Assembly (NCBI RefSeq): GCF_042654985.1
Contig: NZ_JBHSMT010000025.1
Location: forward strand, 48,940-112,939
Direction of reading: 5' to 3'
DNA: 64,000 bases
Source of the DNA: Paraherbaspirillum soli
GTDB taxonomy: Bacteria > Pseudomonadota > Gammaproteobacteria > Burkholderiales > Burkholderiaceae_D
Part shown: positions 47,717-58,067 of the stretch, piece by piece
Position numbering within the stretch: position 1 is the first letter of the stretch
Layout: every line of letters starts with the position of its first letter
Translations under genes and position numbers: made by a program
The notes under the pieces: model-generated
Told to the model about the DNA's origin: nothing
Seen by the model: only the letters and a program-made list of their open reading frames with translations
The model's database searches: none

Positions 47717-48763
47717 ATGTCATCCCAACCAATTACGTTCCAGCCCGCCGCGAAACCGCTGGTGCTGCCAGCCGATGCCAAGTGGCCGGTGGAAGCCGTG
47801 CTGGAACTGTTCAATTTACCGTTCAACGAACTGCTGTACAAAGCCCAGCAAGTCCATCGCGAACATTTCGATCCGACCGAAGTCGAGCTGGCGACCTTGT
47901 TGTCGATCAAGACCGGCGGCTGCCCGGAAGATTGCGGCTACTGCCCGCAGGCGGCGCGTTACGACACCGGCGTCACCGCGCAAAAAATCCTGCCGCTGGA
48001 CGAGGTGCTGGCAGCAGCGCGTCAAGCCAAGGCGCACGGCGCGACCCGTTTCTGCATGGGCGCCGCATGGCGCGAGCCGAAAGACCGCGACCTGGAACGG
48101 GTCGAAGAAATGGTGCGCGAAGTCAAGGCGCTCGGCATGGAAACCTGCGCCACGCTCGGCATGCTGGGCGAAGGCCAGGCCGAACGCTTGAAGGGCGCCG
48201 GTCTGGATTACTACAACCACAATCTGGACACCGCGCCTGAAATCTATGGCGACATCATCACCACCCGCGACTATCAAAACCGCCTGGATACGCTCGACAG
48301 CGTGCGCGGCGCCGGCATCAAAGTCTGCTGCGGCGGCATCGTCGGCATGGGCGAATCGCGTCTGCAACGCGCCGGTCTGGTGGCGCAGCTGGCCAACCTG
48401 ACGCCGTATCCGGAGTCGGTGCCGGTGAATAACCTGGTGCAAGTCGAAGGCACGCCGCTGCACGGCATCGAGAAGCTCGACCTGTTCGAATTCGTGCGCA
48501 CCGTGGCGGTGGCCCGCATCACGATGCCGAAGGCGCGCGTGCGGCTGTCGGCCGGCCGTCGTCAAATGGGTGAAGCGATCCAGGCGCTGTGTTTCCTGGC
48601 CGGCGCCAACTCGATTTTCTATGGCGACAAATTGCTCACCACCGGCAATCCGGAAGTCGAAGAAGACCGCGCCTTGCTCGACAAGCTCGGCATGCACTCG
48701 CGTTCGTCGGCGTTCGATGCGCGCTGCGAAGTGACCGCCGCCGACACCACCCAAGCACAATAA
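47717..48763 (+). CDS. bioB: Biotin synthase
   Basis: BioB is a radical-SAM enzyme that inserts sulfur into dethiobiotin. The 348-residue protein carries the 4Fe-4S cysteines C69, C73 and C76 in GGCPEDCGYCPQ, further cluster ligands in ETCATLGM and GIKVCCGGIVGMGE, and YYNHNLDT. The ATG at 47717 follows the ribosome site AAAGGAAG. The product feeds the biotin carboxylase gene that follows only 20 bp downstream. Confidence 0.97.
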   Translation: MSSQPITFQPAAKPLVLPADAKWPVEAVLELFNLPFNELLYKAQQVHREHFDPTEVELATLLSIKTGGCPEDCGYCPQAARYDTGVTAQKILPLDEVLAAARQAKAHGATRFCMGAAWREPKDRDLERVEEMVREVKALGMETCATLGMLGEGQAERLKGAGLDYYNHNLDTAPEIYGDIITTRDYQNRLDTLDSVRGAGIKVCCGGIVGMGESRLQRAGLVAQLANLTPYPESVPVNNLVQVEGTPLHGIEKLDLFEFVRTVAVARITMPKARVRLSAGRRQMGEAIQALCFLAGANSIFYGDKLLTTGNPEVEEDRALLDKLGMHSRSSAFDARCEVTAADTTQAQ

Positions 48764-48783
48764 AACAAGCTGGAGGAGACAAT

Positions 48784-50790
<2,007 letters not shown>

Positions 50791-50801
50791 ATTCAAGTGA
50801 C

Positions 50802-50896
50802 GTAGGGCGGATGAGCGCAGCGTTATCCGCCGCTGGATGTGCCGCATATGTTCGACGCATCCAAGACGGCGGAAGACGCTTCGCTTTTCCGCCCTA
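50802..50896. repeat. REP-like palindrome, family A copy 3
   Basis: It begins GTAGGGCGGATGAGCGCAGC and ends CGCTTTTCCGCCCTAC, with a TGTGCCGCATA/GACGCATCCA inner segment. It lies between liuD and ghrA. Confidence 0.85.
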
Positions 50897-50927
50897 CTTA
50901 ACGGCAATCCCGATTCAAGGAATTTCA

Positions 50928-51860
50928 ATGAAGATTTTGTTCTACGCGCCGCCGTCCAGCAATATGCGCTCGTGGCTGGATGATTTCCGTGCAGCCTTGC
51001 CGCAGGCCGAATTCCGGCTATGGAAGGAGGGCGACCATGCGCCCGCCGACTACGCGCTGGTGTGGCGGCCGCCGGCGGAGATGCTGCAGGCGCGGCACGA
51101 TCTGAAAGGGATTTTCAACCTCGGCGCCGGGGTCGATGCGATCCTGCAACTCGGTGCTGCGTTGCCGGCCGGAGTGCCGGTGATCCGGATCGACGACGGC
51201 GGCATGGCGATCCAGATGGCGGAATACGTGACGCATGCGGTGCTCGGCTATTACCGCCGTTTCGACAGCTACCGGCAACAAGCACAGCGCGCCGAATGGC
51301 AGCCGTTGCCGCCGTTCGACAAGCAGGATTTCAGCGTCGGTATCCTCGGCCTGGGCGTACTGGGCTCGCGCATCGCGGCGGCGCTGGCGCACTTCGGATT
51401 CCCGTTGAACGGCTGGAGCCGCAGCCAGAAGGACTTGCCCGGCATCGCTTGCTATGCCGGCGAGGACGGCCTGGATGCCTTCCTGCGGGCATCGCGGGTG
51501 CTGGTTTGCATCCTGCCGCTGACGGCCGATACGCACGGCATCCTGAACCGCCGGAATCTGCAAAAATTGCCGCAGGACGCTTACCTGATCAACGTCGCCC
51601 GCGGCGGTCACGTGGTCGAAGCCGACTTGCTGGCGCTGGTGCAGCAAGGCCACATTGCCGCCGCGACGCTGGATGTATTCGAGCAAGAACCGTTGCCTGA
51701 CGATCATCCGTTCTGGCAAGAGCCGCGCATCAGCATCACGCCGCATGTCTCGGCGCTGTCGGTGCCGAAGGACACGATACGCCAGATCGCCGACAAGGTG
51801 GAGGTGCTGCAGCGGGGCGAGACGGTGGCGGGGTTGGTGAATCGGCAGCAAGGGTATTAA
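50928..51860 (+). CDS. ghrA: Glyoxylate/hydroxypyruvate reductase A
   Basis: This 310-residue D-2-hydroxyacid dehydrogenase reduces glyoxylate or hydroxypyruvate with NADPH. The nucleotide-binding motif is VGILGLGVLGSRIA, the catalytic arginine region is INVARGGHVVEADLL and the histidine region is ITPHVSALS. The ATG at 50928 (MKILFYAPPSSN) follows AAGGA; the upstream extension is made of a REP sequence. It may remove glyoxylate formed when aceK opens the glyoxylate shunt, but that is inference. Confidence 0.9.
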   Translation: MKILFYAPPSSNMRSWLDDFRAALPQAEFRLWKEGDHAPADYALVWRPPAEMLQARHDLKGIFNLGAGVDAILQLGAALPAGVPVIRIDDGGMAIQMAEYVTHAVLGYYRRFDSYRQQAQRAEWQPLPPFDKQDFSVGILGLGVLGSRIAAALAHFGFPLNGWSRSQKDLPGIACYAGEDGLDAFLRASRVLVCILPLTADTHGILNRRNLQKLPQDAYLINVARGGHVVEADLLALVQQGHIAAATLDVFEQEPLPDDHPFWQEPRISITPHVSALSVPKDTIRQIADKVEVLQRGETVAGLVNRQQGY

Positions 51861-51873
51861 CACTATTTTTCCA

Positions 51874-51972
51874 GTAGGGCGGATGAGCGCAGCGTTATCC
51901 GCCGAAGGATGTGCCGCATGCGCTTGACGCATCCAAAATATGGCGGATAACGCTGCGCTCATCCGCCCTACG
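51874..51972. repeat. REP-like palindrome, family A copy 4
   Basis: This is the most symmetric copy: GTAGGGCGGATGAGCGCAGC to GCTGCGCTCATCCGCCCTAC, with GATGTGCCGCATGCG in the middle. It lies between ghrA and liuE. Confidence 0.9.
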
Positions 51973-52006
51973 TATCTAAGTTTGAAACACCCGGATAGGA
52001 ATCGAA

Positions 52007-52915
52007 ATGACACTCCCAAGCAAAGTGAAAATCGTCGAAGTCGGTCCCCGCGACGGCTTGCAAAACGAAAAGGAAACCATCCCGGCCGAGATCAAGATCG
52101 AACTGGTCGATCGCTTGACCCGGGCCGGTTTCGTCAACATCGAATCGGCCTCGTTCGTGTCGCCGAAATGGGTGCCGCAAATGGCGACCTCGAGCGAAGT
52201 GATGGCCGGCATCGCGCGCAAGCCGGGCGTGATCTATTCCGCCCTGGTGCCGAATATGAAAGGGCTGGAAGCGGCACTGGCGGCCGGCGCCGATGAGATG
52301 GTGATTTTCGGCGCGGCGTCGGAAGCGTTCTCGCAAAAGAACATCAATTGCTCGATCGCCGAATCGATCGAGCGCTTCCGCGAAGTGGCGCAAGCCGTCA
52401 AACAGCATGGCAAGCGCCTGCGCGGCAGCATCAGCTGCGCCTTCGGCTGCCCGTATCAGGGCGAAGTCGGCGTCGAGTCCGTGGTCGACGTACTGCACCG
52501 GCTGCGCGACCTCGGCTGCGATGAAATCGACATCGCCGACACCATCGGCGTCGGCACTCCCAACAAAGTCCAGGCGGTGATGCAACGGCTGACACAGGAG
52601 TTCCCGATCGACCGCCTGTCCGGCCATTTCCACGACACCTACGGCCAGGCGCTGGCGAATATCTACGCCAGCCTGGAAGTCGGCATTTCGATCTATCACT
52701 CGTCGGTCGCCGGCCTCGGCGGTTGCCCGTATGCCAAAGGCGCCACCGGCAACGTCGCCTCGGAAGACGTGTTGTACCTGATGCGAGGTCTCGGCATAGC
52801 GACCGGTATCGACCTCGATGCGGTGGTCGATGCCGGCCAGTTCATTTCGCAGCACCTCGGACGCAAGGCCGCCAGCCGCGCCGGCAACGCGATTGCCGCC
52901 AAACGGGCAAATTGA
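52007..52915 (+). CDS. liuE: Hydroxymethylglutaryl-CoA lyase
   Basis: This 302-residue TIM-barrel lyase splits HMG-CoA to acetoacetate and acetyl-CoA, the last dedicated step of leucine degradation. It has VGPRDGLQNEKE at the start, the metal histidines in LSGHFHDTYGQALAN and the signature cysteine in GLGGCPYAKGATGN. It closes the liu cluster opened by liuA 20 kb upstream. It is also called mvaB. Confidence 0.95.
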   Translation: MTLPSKVKIVEVGPRDGLQNEKETIPAEIKIELVDRLTRAGFVNIESASFVSPKWVPQMATSSEVMAGIARKPGVIYSALVPNMKGLEAALAAGADEMVIFGAASEAFSQKNINCSIAESIERFREVAQAVKQHGKRLRGSISCAFGCPYQGEVGVESVVDVLHRLRDLGCDEIDIADTIGVGTPNKVQAVMQRLTQEFPIDRLSGHFHDTYGQALANIYASLEVGISIYHSSVAGLGGCPYAKGATGNVASEDVLYLMRGLGIATGIDLDAVVDAGQFISQHLGRKAASRAGNAIAAKRAN

Positions 52916-52977
52916 GTCGGATCGAGCTGCCGCAACTGCGTAGAACGGCCCACCCAACATAATGAGGAAGTGCAGCC

Positions 52978-53253
52978 ATGAAAAAGTCCGGTCTCGAAAA
53001 GATGAAGGCAATGAAAATCACCGGCAAAATGAAACAGGCCGGCACCAGCGCGCAATTCGGCCAAGCGGAAACCGCCGCGCCGGACCGCCGCGAGCAACGC
53101 AAATTGGATCAGTCGCTGGGCCTGGTGCCGTTCGCGGTCAAGCTCAACAGCGAGCTGGTGCAACAGGTGCAGGCATTGGCGCAGGAACGGCAGATCGGTG
53201 TGAATGAGGTGGTGGCGGAATTGTTGGTGAAGGGGCTAGCGGCAGCGGATTAA
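52978..53253 (+). CDS. Small conserved-looking protein with ribbon-helix-helix-like C terminus
   Basis: This 91-residue protein is not recognised with certainty. The first 20 residues are lysine-rich (MKKSGLEKMKAMKITGKMKQ). The last 45 read like a ribbon-helix-helix or short helical DNA-binding unit (FAVKLNSELVQQVQALAQER, then VNEVVAELLVKGL). It has a good ribosome site (ATGAGGAAG) 62 bp after liuE and precedes vapBC. It could be a small regulator, but no target is visible. Confidence 0.6.
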   Translation: MKKSGLEKMKAMKITGKMKQAGTSAQFGQAETAAPDRREQRKLDQSLGLVPFAVKLNSELVQQVQALAQERQIGVNEVVAELLVKGLAAAD

Positions 53254-53316
53254 ATCCGGCATGCGTGAAATAAGCATCATTTGATGCTATTATTTGTGCC
53301 TACACTCACGGGGAAC

Positions 53317-53517
53317 ATGATGCGTACCACTCTTGCACTTGATGATGATTTATTGGAAAAAGCGCAATCCTTAACCGGCCCAATGGAAAAGACCGCTTTG
53401 ATTCGAGAAGCGCTCAAAGCATTGATTCAACGCGAGAGCGCAAAGCGATTAGCCTTGCTAGGCGGCTCTGAACCTATGCTTGATGTCGTACCAAGACGAC
53501 AGTCGGAGCCGGCGTGA
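53317..53517 (+). CDS. vapB: Type II antitoxin, VapB-like
   Basis: This 66-residue antitoxin has an N-terminal ribbon-helix-helix DNA-binding part (MRTTLALDDDLLEKAQSLTG) and a C-terminal toxin-binding tail. Two adjacent ATG codons (53317 and 53320) could both start it. Its stop overlaps the GTG start of vapC (GTGA), the usual coupling of toxin to antitoxin. It would repress its own operon with VapC. Confidence 0.85.
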   Translation: MMRTTLALDDDLLEKAQSLTGPMEKTALIREALKALIQRESAKRLALLGGSEPMLDVVPRRQSEPA

Positions 53518-53885
53518 TTCTGATTGATACGTCAGTCTGGATTGATCATTTGCGGCACAGCGATGCTGAATTATCGCGCCTGTTAAATTCTGGACTGGTG
53601 TTGGCTCATCCGTTTGTAACAGGCGAACTGGCGTTGGGTAACCTGCAGAAGCGAGATGTAATTCTTGGCACTTTGCAGAACCTGCCACAAGCCTGTGTTG
53701 CCACCGATGAAGAAGTAATGCGGTTTATAGACCAAAACAATCTTTTCGGACTCGGAATCGGGTATATCGATGCGCACTTGCTGGCCGCCGTGCGGCTTAC
53801 GCCCGGTTCCCTCCTGTGGACGCGTGACAAGCGCCTATGTACAGCGAGCGGCCGACTTGGATTGTCAGTAAATTTGACGCATTAA
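53514..53885 (+). CDS. vapC: PIN-domain toxin, VapC-like
   Basis: This 123-residue PIN-domain ribonuclease has acidic residues in LIDTSVWIDHL, in the TGELALG segment and in GIGYIDAHLLAA and WTRDKRL, as expected for the metal site. It starts with GTG inside the vapB stop. The active site looks complete, so the toxin is probably functional. VapC toxins cleave tRNA or rRNA; the target is unknown. Confidence 0.88.
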   Translation: MILIDTSVWIDHLRHSDAELSRLLNSGLVLAHPFVTGELALGNLQKRDVILGTLQNLPQACVATDEEVMRFIDQNNLFGLGIGYIDAHLLAAVRLTPGSLLWTRDKRLCTASGRLGLSVNLTH

Positions 53886-53889
53886 CCAT

Positions 53890-54378
53890 ATGAACGAAAC
53901 AAAACTCCCCGAAACCGCCCAAAAAGTCGCCGACCTGCTAGCCGGGATCGGCCATGACAAGCCGGTCGTGATGTTGCCGGCAACCGGCAAGACTTCAGCC
54001 GAGGCTGCCGCCGGGCTTGGTTGCAGCGTCGCCGAAATCGCCAAGTCGATAGTCTTCAGACGACTGAGCGACGACGCGGCGGTGATGGTGGTCGCCAGCG
54101 GCAGCAACCGGGTCGACGAAGCCAAGGTGGCGGCGCTGGTCGGCGCGCTGGGCAAGGCCGATGCCCGCTTCGTCAAGGAGCGTATCGGCTACGCCATCGG
54201 CGGCGTGTGCCCGATCGGCCATGCCGGTAAAACGGTGATGCTGATCGACCAGGATTTATTGCAGCTCGATAGCGTCTGGGCCGCCGCCGGCCATCCGCAT
54301 GCGGTGTTCAACCTGACGCCGCAGCAATTGGTGGCGATGACCGCGGCGCCGGTCGCGGATGTGGCGCTGCGCAGCTGA
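53890..54378 (+). CDS. YbaK/EbsC family aminoacyl-tRNA deacylase
   Basis: This 162-residue protein with the YbaK fold would remove wrongly attached amino acids from tRNA (Cys-tRNAPro or Ala-tRNAPro type). The segments AEIAKSIVFR, KERIGYAIGGVCPIGH and AAAGHPHAVFNL are typical. It follows vapC by only 4 bp in the same direction, which may be accidental. It converges on the DUF218 gene. Confidence 0.9.
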   Translation: MNETKLPETAQKVADLLAGIGHDKPVVMLPATGKTSAEAAAGLGCSVAEIAKSIVFRRLSDDAAVMVVASGSNRVDEAKVAALVGALGKADARFVKERIGYAIGGVCPIGHAGKTVMLIDQDLLQLDSVWAAAGHPHAVFNLTPQQLVAMTAAPVADVALRS

Positions 54379-54392
54379 CTTTCATTTCCTGC

Positions 54393-55010
54393 TCAGGCCG
54401 GCGTCAGCCAGCCGCGCAGCAGATAGGCATAAAACCCCACCGCCTCGCGCACGGCCATCACCACATCCCACAGTTCGAATAACGGCGGATAGCTCGATGA
54501 AATCCGCCTGATGCCTTGCTGCCGCAACGCCAGCCGGGTGCGCGCGATGTGGAAATATTGTGTGACGACGCAGACGGTTTGGTAATGCTGCGCATGCATG
54601 ACAGCGGCGGTGTTGCGCGCGCTGGCGCGCGTATCGAAGCCGGCGCGATCAATCGTGATGCGGCTGGCCGGGATGCCAGCTGCCACCAGGTATTCCTGCA
54701 TCACGCCCGCTTCGTCGAAGCCGCTGGTCTTGCTGTCGCCGCTGACGATCAAGTGCCGGTAGCGGCCGGCAAAATACAATTGCGCCGCCTGGTCGAGGCG
54801 TGCCTTCAGCCGATACGAATGCGCGCCGCTGCCTAGCACCAGCGCGACGTCGCATGGGTCCTGGCTGCGATAGGTGTCGCCCAGGCCGACCAGCACAATC
54901 GCGATCGCGGTGCAGAGCGCGATGCTCAGCAATCTCGACACGGCCGCTTTGATGCAGGCGCCGGAGCTGACTGAGCGGGTCGCGATGGCGGTCGAATCCG
55001 GGACTATCAT
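54393..55010 (-). CDS. YdcF/SanA-like DUF218 membrane protein
   Basis: This 205-residue DUF218 protein has one N-terminal membrane segment (LLSIALCTAIAIVLVGLG) and a C-terminal domain with VALVLGSGAHSYRLKARLDQ, HLIVSGDSKTSG and VVTQYFHIARTRLAL. The family includes SanA and ElyC, linked to envelope integrity. Its ATG follows the creD stop with no gap (TAAATG), so it is probably a fourth member of the cre operon. Confidence 0.85.
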   Translation of the reverse strand: MIVPDSTAIATRSVSSGACIKAAVSRLLSIALCTAIAIVLVGLGDTYRSQDPCDVALVLGSGAHSYRLKARLDQAAQLYFAGRYRHLIVSGDSKTSGFDEAGVMQEYLVAAGIPASRITIDRAGFDTRASARNTAAVMHAQHYQTVCVVTQYFHIARTRLALRQQGIRRISSSYPPLFELWDVVMAVREAVGFYAYLLRGWLTPA

Positions 55011-56360
55011 TTACGCGCCCAATGTGTTGCTGCCAGCCGCCGCCGATGGTTTCGCCACCCCGGCCTGATACCAGTCGATGCGGCGGGTAACGATCATGAT
55101 CACGGCCAGGATGACGAACAGCATCAGCGCGCCCAGCACCAGTGCGTTGTCTTCCGAAATCAGCAAGCCGTATAACGCGCCGTACAGCAAGGTCAACATG
55201 GCGCCGAAGCCGAATCCGCGCCAGGCGCTGCGCAACACATTGCTCAGGTAGAAGGTCAGCAAGCCGATGCAGGCAATGCTGGCGATCAGGTAGGACAGCC
55301 AGAAGGCGATGTGTTCCGACAGGCTGACCAGCAACAAAAAGAACAGCGCCAGTGCGAGTCCGACCAGCAGGTACTGAATCGGATGGATAGGCAACTGCTT
55401 GATGATTTCAAAAATGAAGAAACCGGCAAAGGTCAGCAGCACGAACAGCAGGCCGTATTTGGTGGCGCGGTTCGCTTGCGAATAAATATTGACCGGTTCC
55501 GCTAGCCGGATTTCCAGATTTTCGACATTGCCGTCCTGGCCTTTGGCGGCAAGCAATTGACGTTGAGCACTGGATGCCAGCGATGAAATTTCCCAGACCG
55601 CCTGGAAGCCCTTGTCCGATACGCTGCGGGTACGCGGCAGGAAGCTGCCGCCGAATTGCGGGTGCGGCCAGCTGGACGTCAGTTCGATCCGGTTGTTGTC
55701 GCCGATCGGCGTGACGGCGAGATTTTCGGTGCCGGCCAAGGTCAGGTCGAACGAAAAATTCAAGCTGCCGCGCTCGGCCATGTTGTTATCGGCCCAGTTC
55801 GCATGCATGCCCTTGCCGAGACGGCCGGCGCCTTGCTCCAACGGCAGCGCCTGCGCATCGACTTTCAGCAACGGCGTGCCGACCACGCCGCGCACATCGC
55901 TGATGCCGATCGCCAGATACGGTTTCAGCAAGGTCGCGTGCTCGCTTTCAAGCTGTGCGGCGGATGGCAGCTGATAGTCGATGCGGCCGCTGAAACGGCC
56001 CTGCATTTCATACACCTGTACCTTGTGCAGACCGCGGTAGCGCTCGCCCGGCACCAGCGTTCCCTGCATCTGCAGGTCTTTCGGGAAGAACAGGTATTCA
56101 CGCGTCTCAACCCTGCTGCGGTAAATCTTTCTGGCGTCCGCATCCTGGCTGACTTCTTCGATCTTCACCTGGAACGGCTGCACCAGGATCGGCCCGGTAA
56201 CGGTTTGATTGCCGGCATAACTGGCGGCAATCGATGCCACCGCTTCGCGCCGGTGTTGCTGGCGATCGTTGACCGTGTCGCCGATCAAGCCGAGCGGGAT
56301 CAGGATCAATAAAGTCAGGAAAATAATTGCCAGTAATTTGAGTAGTAGAGGTCGGTTCAT
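55011..56360 (-). CDS. creD: Cell envelope protein CreD
   Basis: This 449-residue inner-membrane protein is the main target of the CreBC two-component system. It is associated with envelope integrity and, in some species, beta-lactam response. An N-terminal helix (LLLKLLAIIFLTLLILIPLG) is followed by a large periplasmic domain and about five C-terminal helices (GLLFVLLTFAGFFIFEII, YLLVGLALALFFLLLVSLSE). It lies downstream of creC, separated by a family B repeat and a CreB box. Confidence 0.93.
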   Translation of the reverse strand: MNRPLLLKLLAIIFLTLLILIPLGLIGDTVNDRQQHRREAVASIAASYAGNQTVTGPILVQPFQVKIEEVSQDADARKIYRSRVETREYLFFPKDLQMQGTLVPGERYRGLHKVQVYEMQGRFSGRIDYQLPSAAQLESEHATLLKPYLAIGISDVRGVVGTPLLKVDAQALPLEQGAGRLGKGMHANWADNNMAERGSLNFSFDLTLAGTENLAVTPIGDNNRIELTSSWPHPQFGGSFLPRTRSVSDKGFQAVWEISSLASSAQRQLLAAKGQDGNVENLEIRLAEPVNIYSQANRATKYGLLFVLLTFAGFFIFEIIKQLPIHPIQYLLVGLALALFFLLLVSLSEHIAFWLSYLIASIACIGLLTFYLSNVLRSAWRGFGFGAMLTLLYGALYGLLISEDNALVLGALMLFVILAVIMIVTRRIDWYQAGVAKPSAAAGSNTLGA

Positions 56361-56377
56361 GGTGTCTCGCTTGATTG

Positions 56378-56496
56378 GGCACCTCTAAAAACCGTAGCGA
56401 GCGGCCCAAGGTCGGGGCGAGAAGCGGAGCCGTACGGTTGTACGGCGAGCATCACAGCCCCGAGATTGGGACGCGCAGTAGGTTTTTAGAGCTGCC
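56378..56496. repeat. Family B palindromic element, copy 4 (best preserved)
   Basis: The terminal inverted repeats GGCACCTCTAAAAACC and GGTTTTTAGAGCTGCC enclose a 119-bp unit with an inner GCCGTACGGTTGTACGGC hairpin. It lies between the creD start and the CreB box. Confidence 0.88.
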
Positions 56497-56592
56497 TATA
56501 GGTCGAAGTGACATGGGATCACGTTGACTATCAGTGTAGGCAAGCCGTGTGAACCGGTAATGGCGGCTGCAAGAAGCCGCCGGGGCGGGAAT

Positions 56593-56608
56593 GTGAAGCG
56601 GGTGTGAA
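56593..56608 (-). promoter_or_regulatory. CreB box upstream of creD
   Basis: On the minus strand the sequence is TTCAC-ACCCGC-TTCAC, an exact match to the CreB tag TTCAC-N6-TTCAC. It lies 233 bp before the creD start and 20 bp after the creC stop. Confidence 0.82.
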
Positions 56609-56627
56609 GTAGGACAGCAGGCGCGCT

Positions 56628-58067
56628 TCAGACTATATTTACCGGCAGCGTCAGCAGCGCTTCAGCACCGCCTCCGGGCCGGTTGCGCAGCTGCACATCG
56701 CCATGATGTAGCTGTACCGCCTGCTGCACGAAACATAGCCCGAGACCGCTGCTTTTATCCTTGCCGCCGGGACGCGGCAGCGAATAGAAACGTTCGAACA
56801 CGCGCCCCAGCGCATAGTCCGGAATGCCCGGGCCCTGATCGGTCACCGAGACCGTGATGGCGCCGCCAGTCGTGTACTCGAGCGCGATGCCGATCCGGCC
56901 CTGCGGCGGCGAAAATTCGATCGCATTTTCCAGCAGATTGACCAGCGCCTGGCGCAGCAGAAAGACTTCGCCATACATTTGCGGCAGCGGCTGCGAGACG
57001 CTGAGTTGCACCGTCAGCGTGGCCTGCTGCAGGCGCGGCTCCAGCAGATTGACGACCTCTTCGACCAATTCCGCGAGCGCCAGCGGCGCGGCATTTTCCA
57101 ACGCCTGCCGATGTTCGATGGCGGCCAGCGCCAACATTTTTTCAATCAGTTCAGCCAGCCGTTGCGACTGCTTGCGGATGTTATTGGCGAAGCGCCGCCG
57201 CTGCATCTCCGGCAACTCCTCGTCCAGCAATTCCGCCGCGCCCTGGATCGCCGCCAGCGGGCTTTTCATTTCATGCGTCAGGCTGTGGATGTATTGCTCG
57301 ACATATTGCTTGCCTTCCAGTTTCTGCCGCATCGATTCCAGCGCCTGTCCCAACTCAACGATCTCGCTGGCGCCCTGCTGCGGCGGTTGCACCCGCTGGC
57401 CGGCAGTCACGGCACGCGCATAGCGTTGCAAGGCTCCCAGCGAACGACTGATCCACAAGGTCACGCCGAGGCCGACCGCCAGCGACAGCGCCAGCAGCAG
57501 GGCGCCCCAGCGCAGGATGGTTCGTTCACTTTGAACAATTGCCGGTTGCAAGGTGCTGTTGGGCTTGGCTACGGTCAGCACGCCGATCAGCCGCTCACCG
57601 TCTTTGATTGGCGCCGCCACGTGCATCACGGTGGTCCGCTCGTCGCTGTCGACATCGCGCGTGGAGCGCACGCCGTAGCCGCCGTGCAAGGTCAGGTAGA
57701 CATCGTTGCGGCGCGAATAATCTTGGCCGAGTGCGCGTCCGGTCGAGTCGAACAATACGATGCCACGAACGTCGGTGACGTAGATCCGATAGTCGAGCGA
57801 GGTCTTGTGCAAGCCCCAGATTTTTGCATCGACCTTACGGTGTGCGTACTCGCGCACCCGATTGGCGAAGTTGCCGTCGGCGATCCGCTGCTGCTTCATG
57901 TCGTCGGCCGCCAGCTCCGCCAGGATATTGGCGGTGTCGACCAGAGTGTCCTCCATCGCCTGCCGTACCGCGGGTTTGACTTCGCCCAGGAACACGCGCT
58001 GGATAAAGACCCCGGCCAGCCCGACGATCAGGAAGTAGCCGAGCAAGATGCGGATGCCGAGTTTCAT
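56628..58067 (-). CDS. creC: Sensor histidine kinase CreC
   Basis: This 479-residue membrane kinase has an N-terminal helix (IRILLGYFLIVGLAGVFI), a periplasmic sensor domain, a second helix near residue 190 and a HAMP linker. It ends in the HisKA domain with the phosphorylated histidine in LTHEMKSPLAAI and the ATPase boxes VNLLENAIEFS, DQGPGIPDY and SSGLGLCFV. CreC phosphorylates CreB in response to carbon source and envelope stress. Its start overlaps the creB stop by 4 bp. Confidence 0.94.
   Translation of the reverse strand: MKLGIRILLGYFLIVGLAGVFIQRVFLGEVKPAVRQAMEDTLVDTANILAELAADDMKQQRIADGNFANRVREYAHRKVDAKIWGLHKTSLDYRIYVTDVRGIVLFDSTGRALGQDYSRRNDVYLTLHGGYGVRSTRDVDSDERTTVMHVAAPIKDGERLIGVLTVAKPNSTLQPAIVQSERTILRWGALLLALSLAVGLGVTLWISRSLGALQRYARAVTAGQRVQPPQQGASEIVELGQALESMRQKLEGKQYVEQYIHSLTHEMKSPLAAIQGAAELLDEELPEMQRRRFANNIRKQSQRLAELIEKMLALAAIEHRQALENAAPLALAELVEEVVNLLEPRLQQATLTVQLSVSQPLPQMYGEVFLLRQALVNLLENAIEFSPPQGRIGIALEYTTGGAITVSVTDQGPGIPDYALGRVFERFYSLPRPGGKDKSSGLGLCFVQQAVQLHHGDVQLRNRPGGGAEALLTLPVNIV

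Noticed and set aside
50811..50927. A longer ghrA start at 50811
   Set aside because: The extension is a translated REP element; the ATG at 50928 has a ribosome site and matches the family N terminus.
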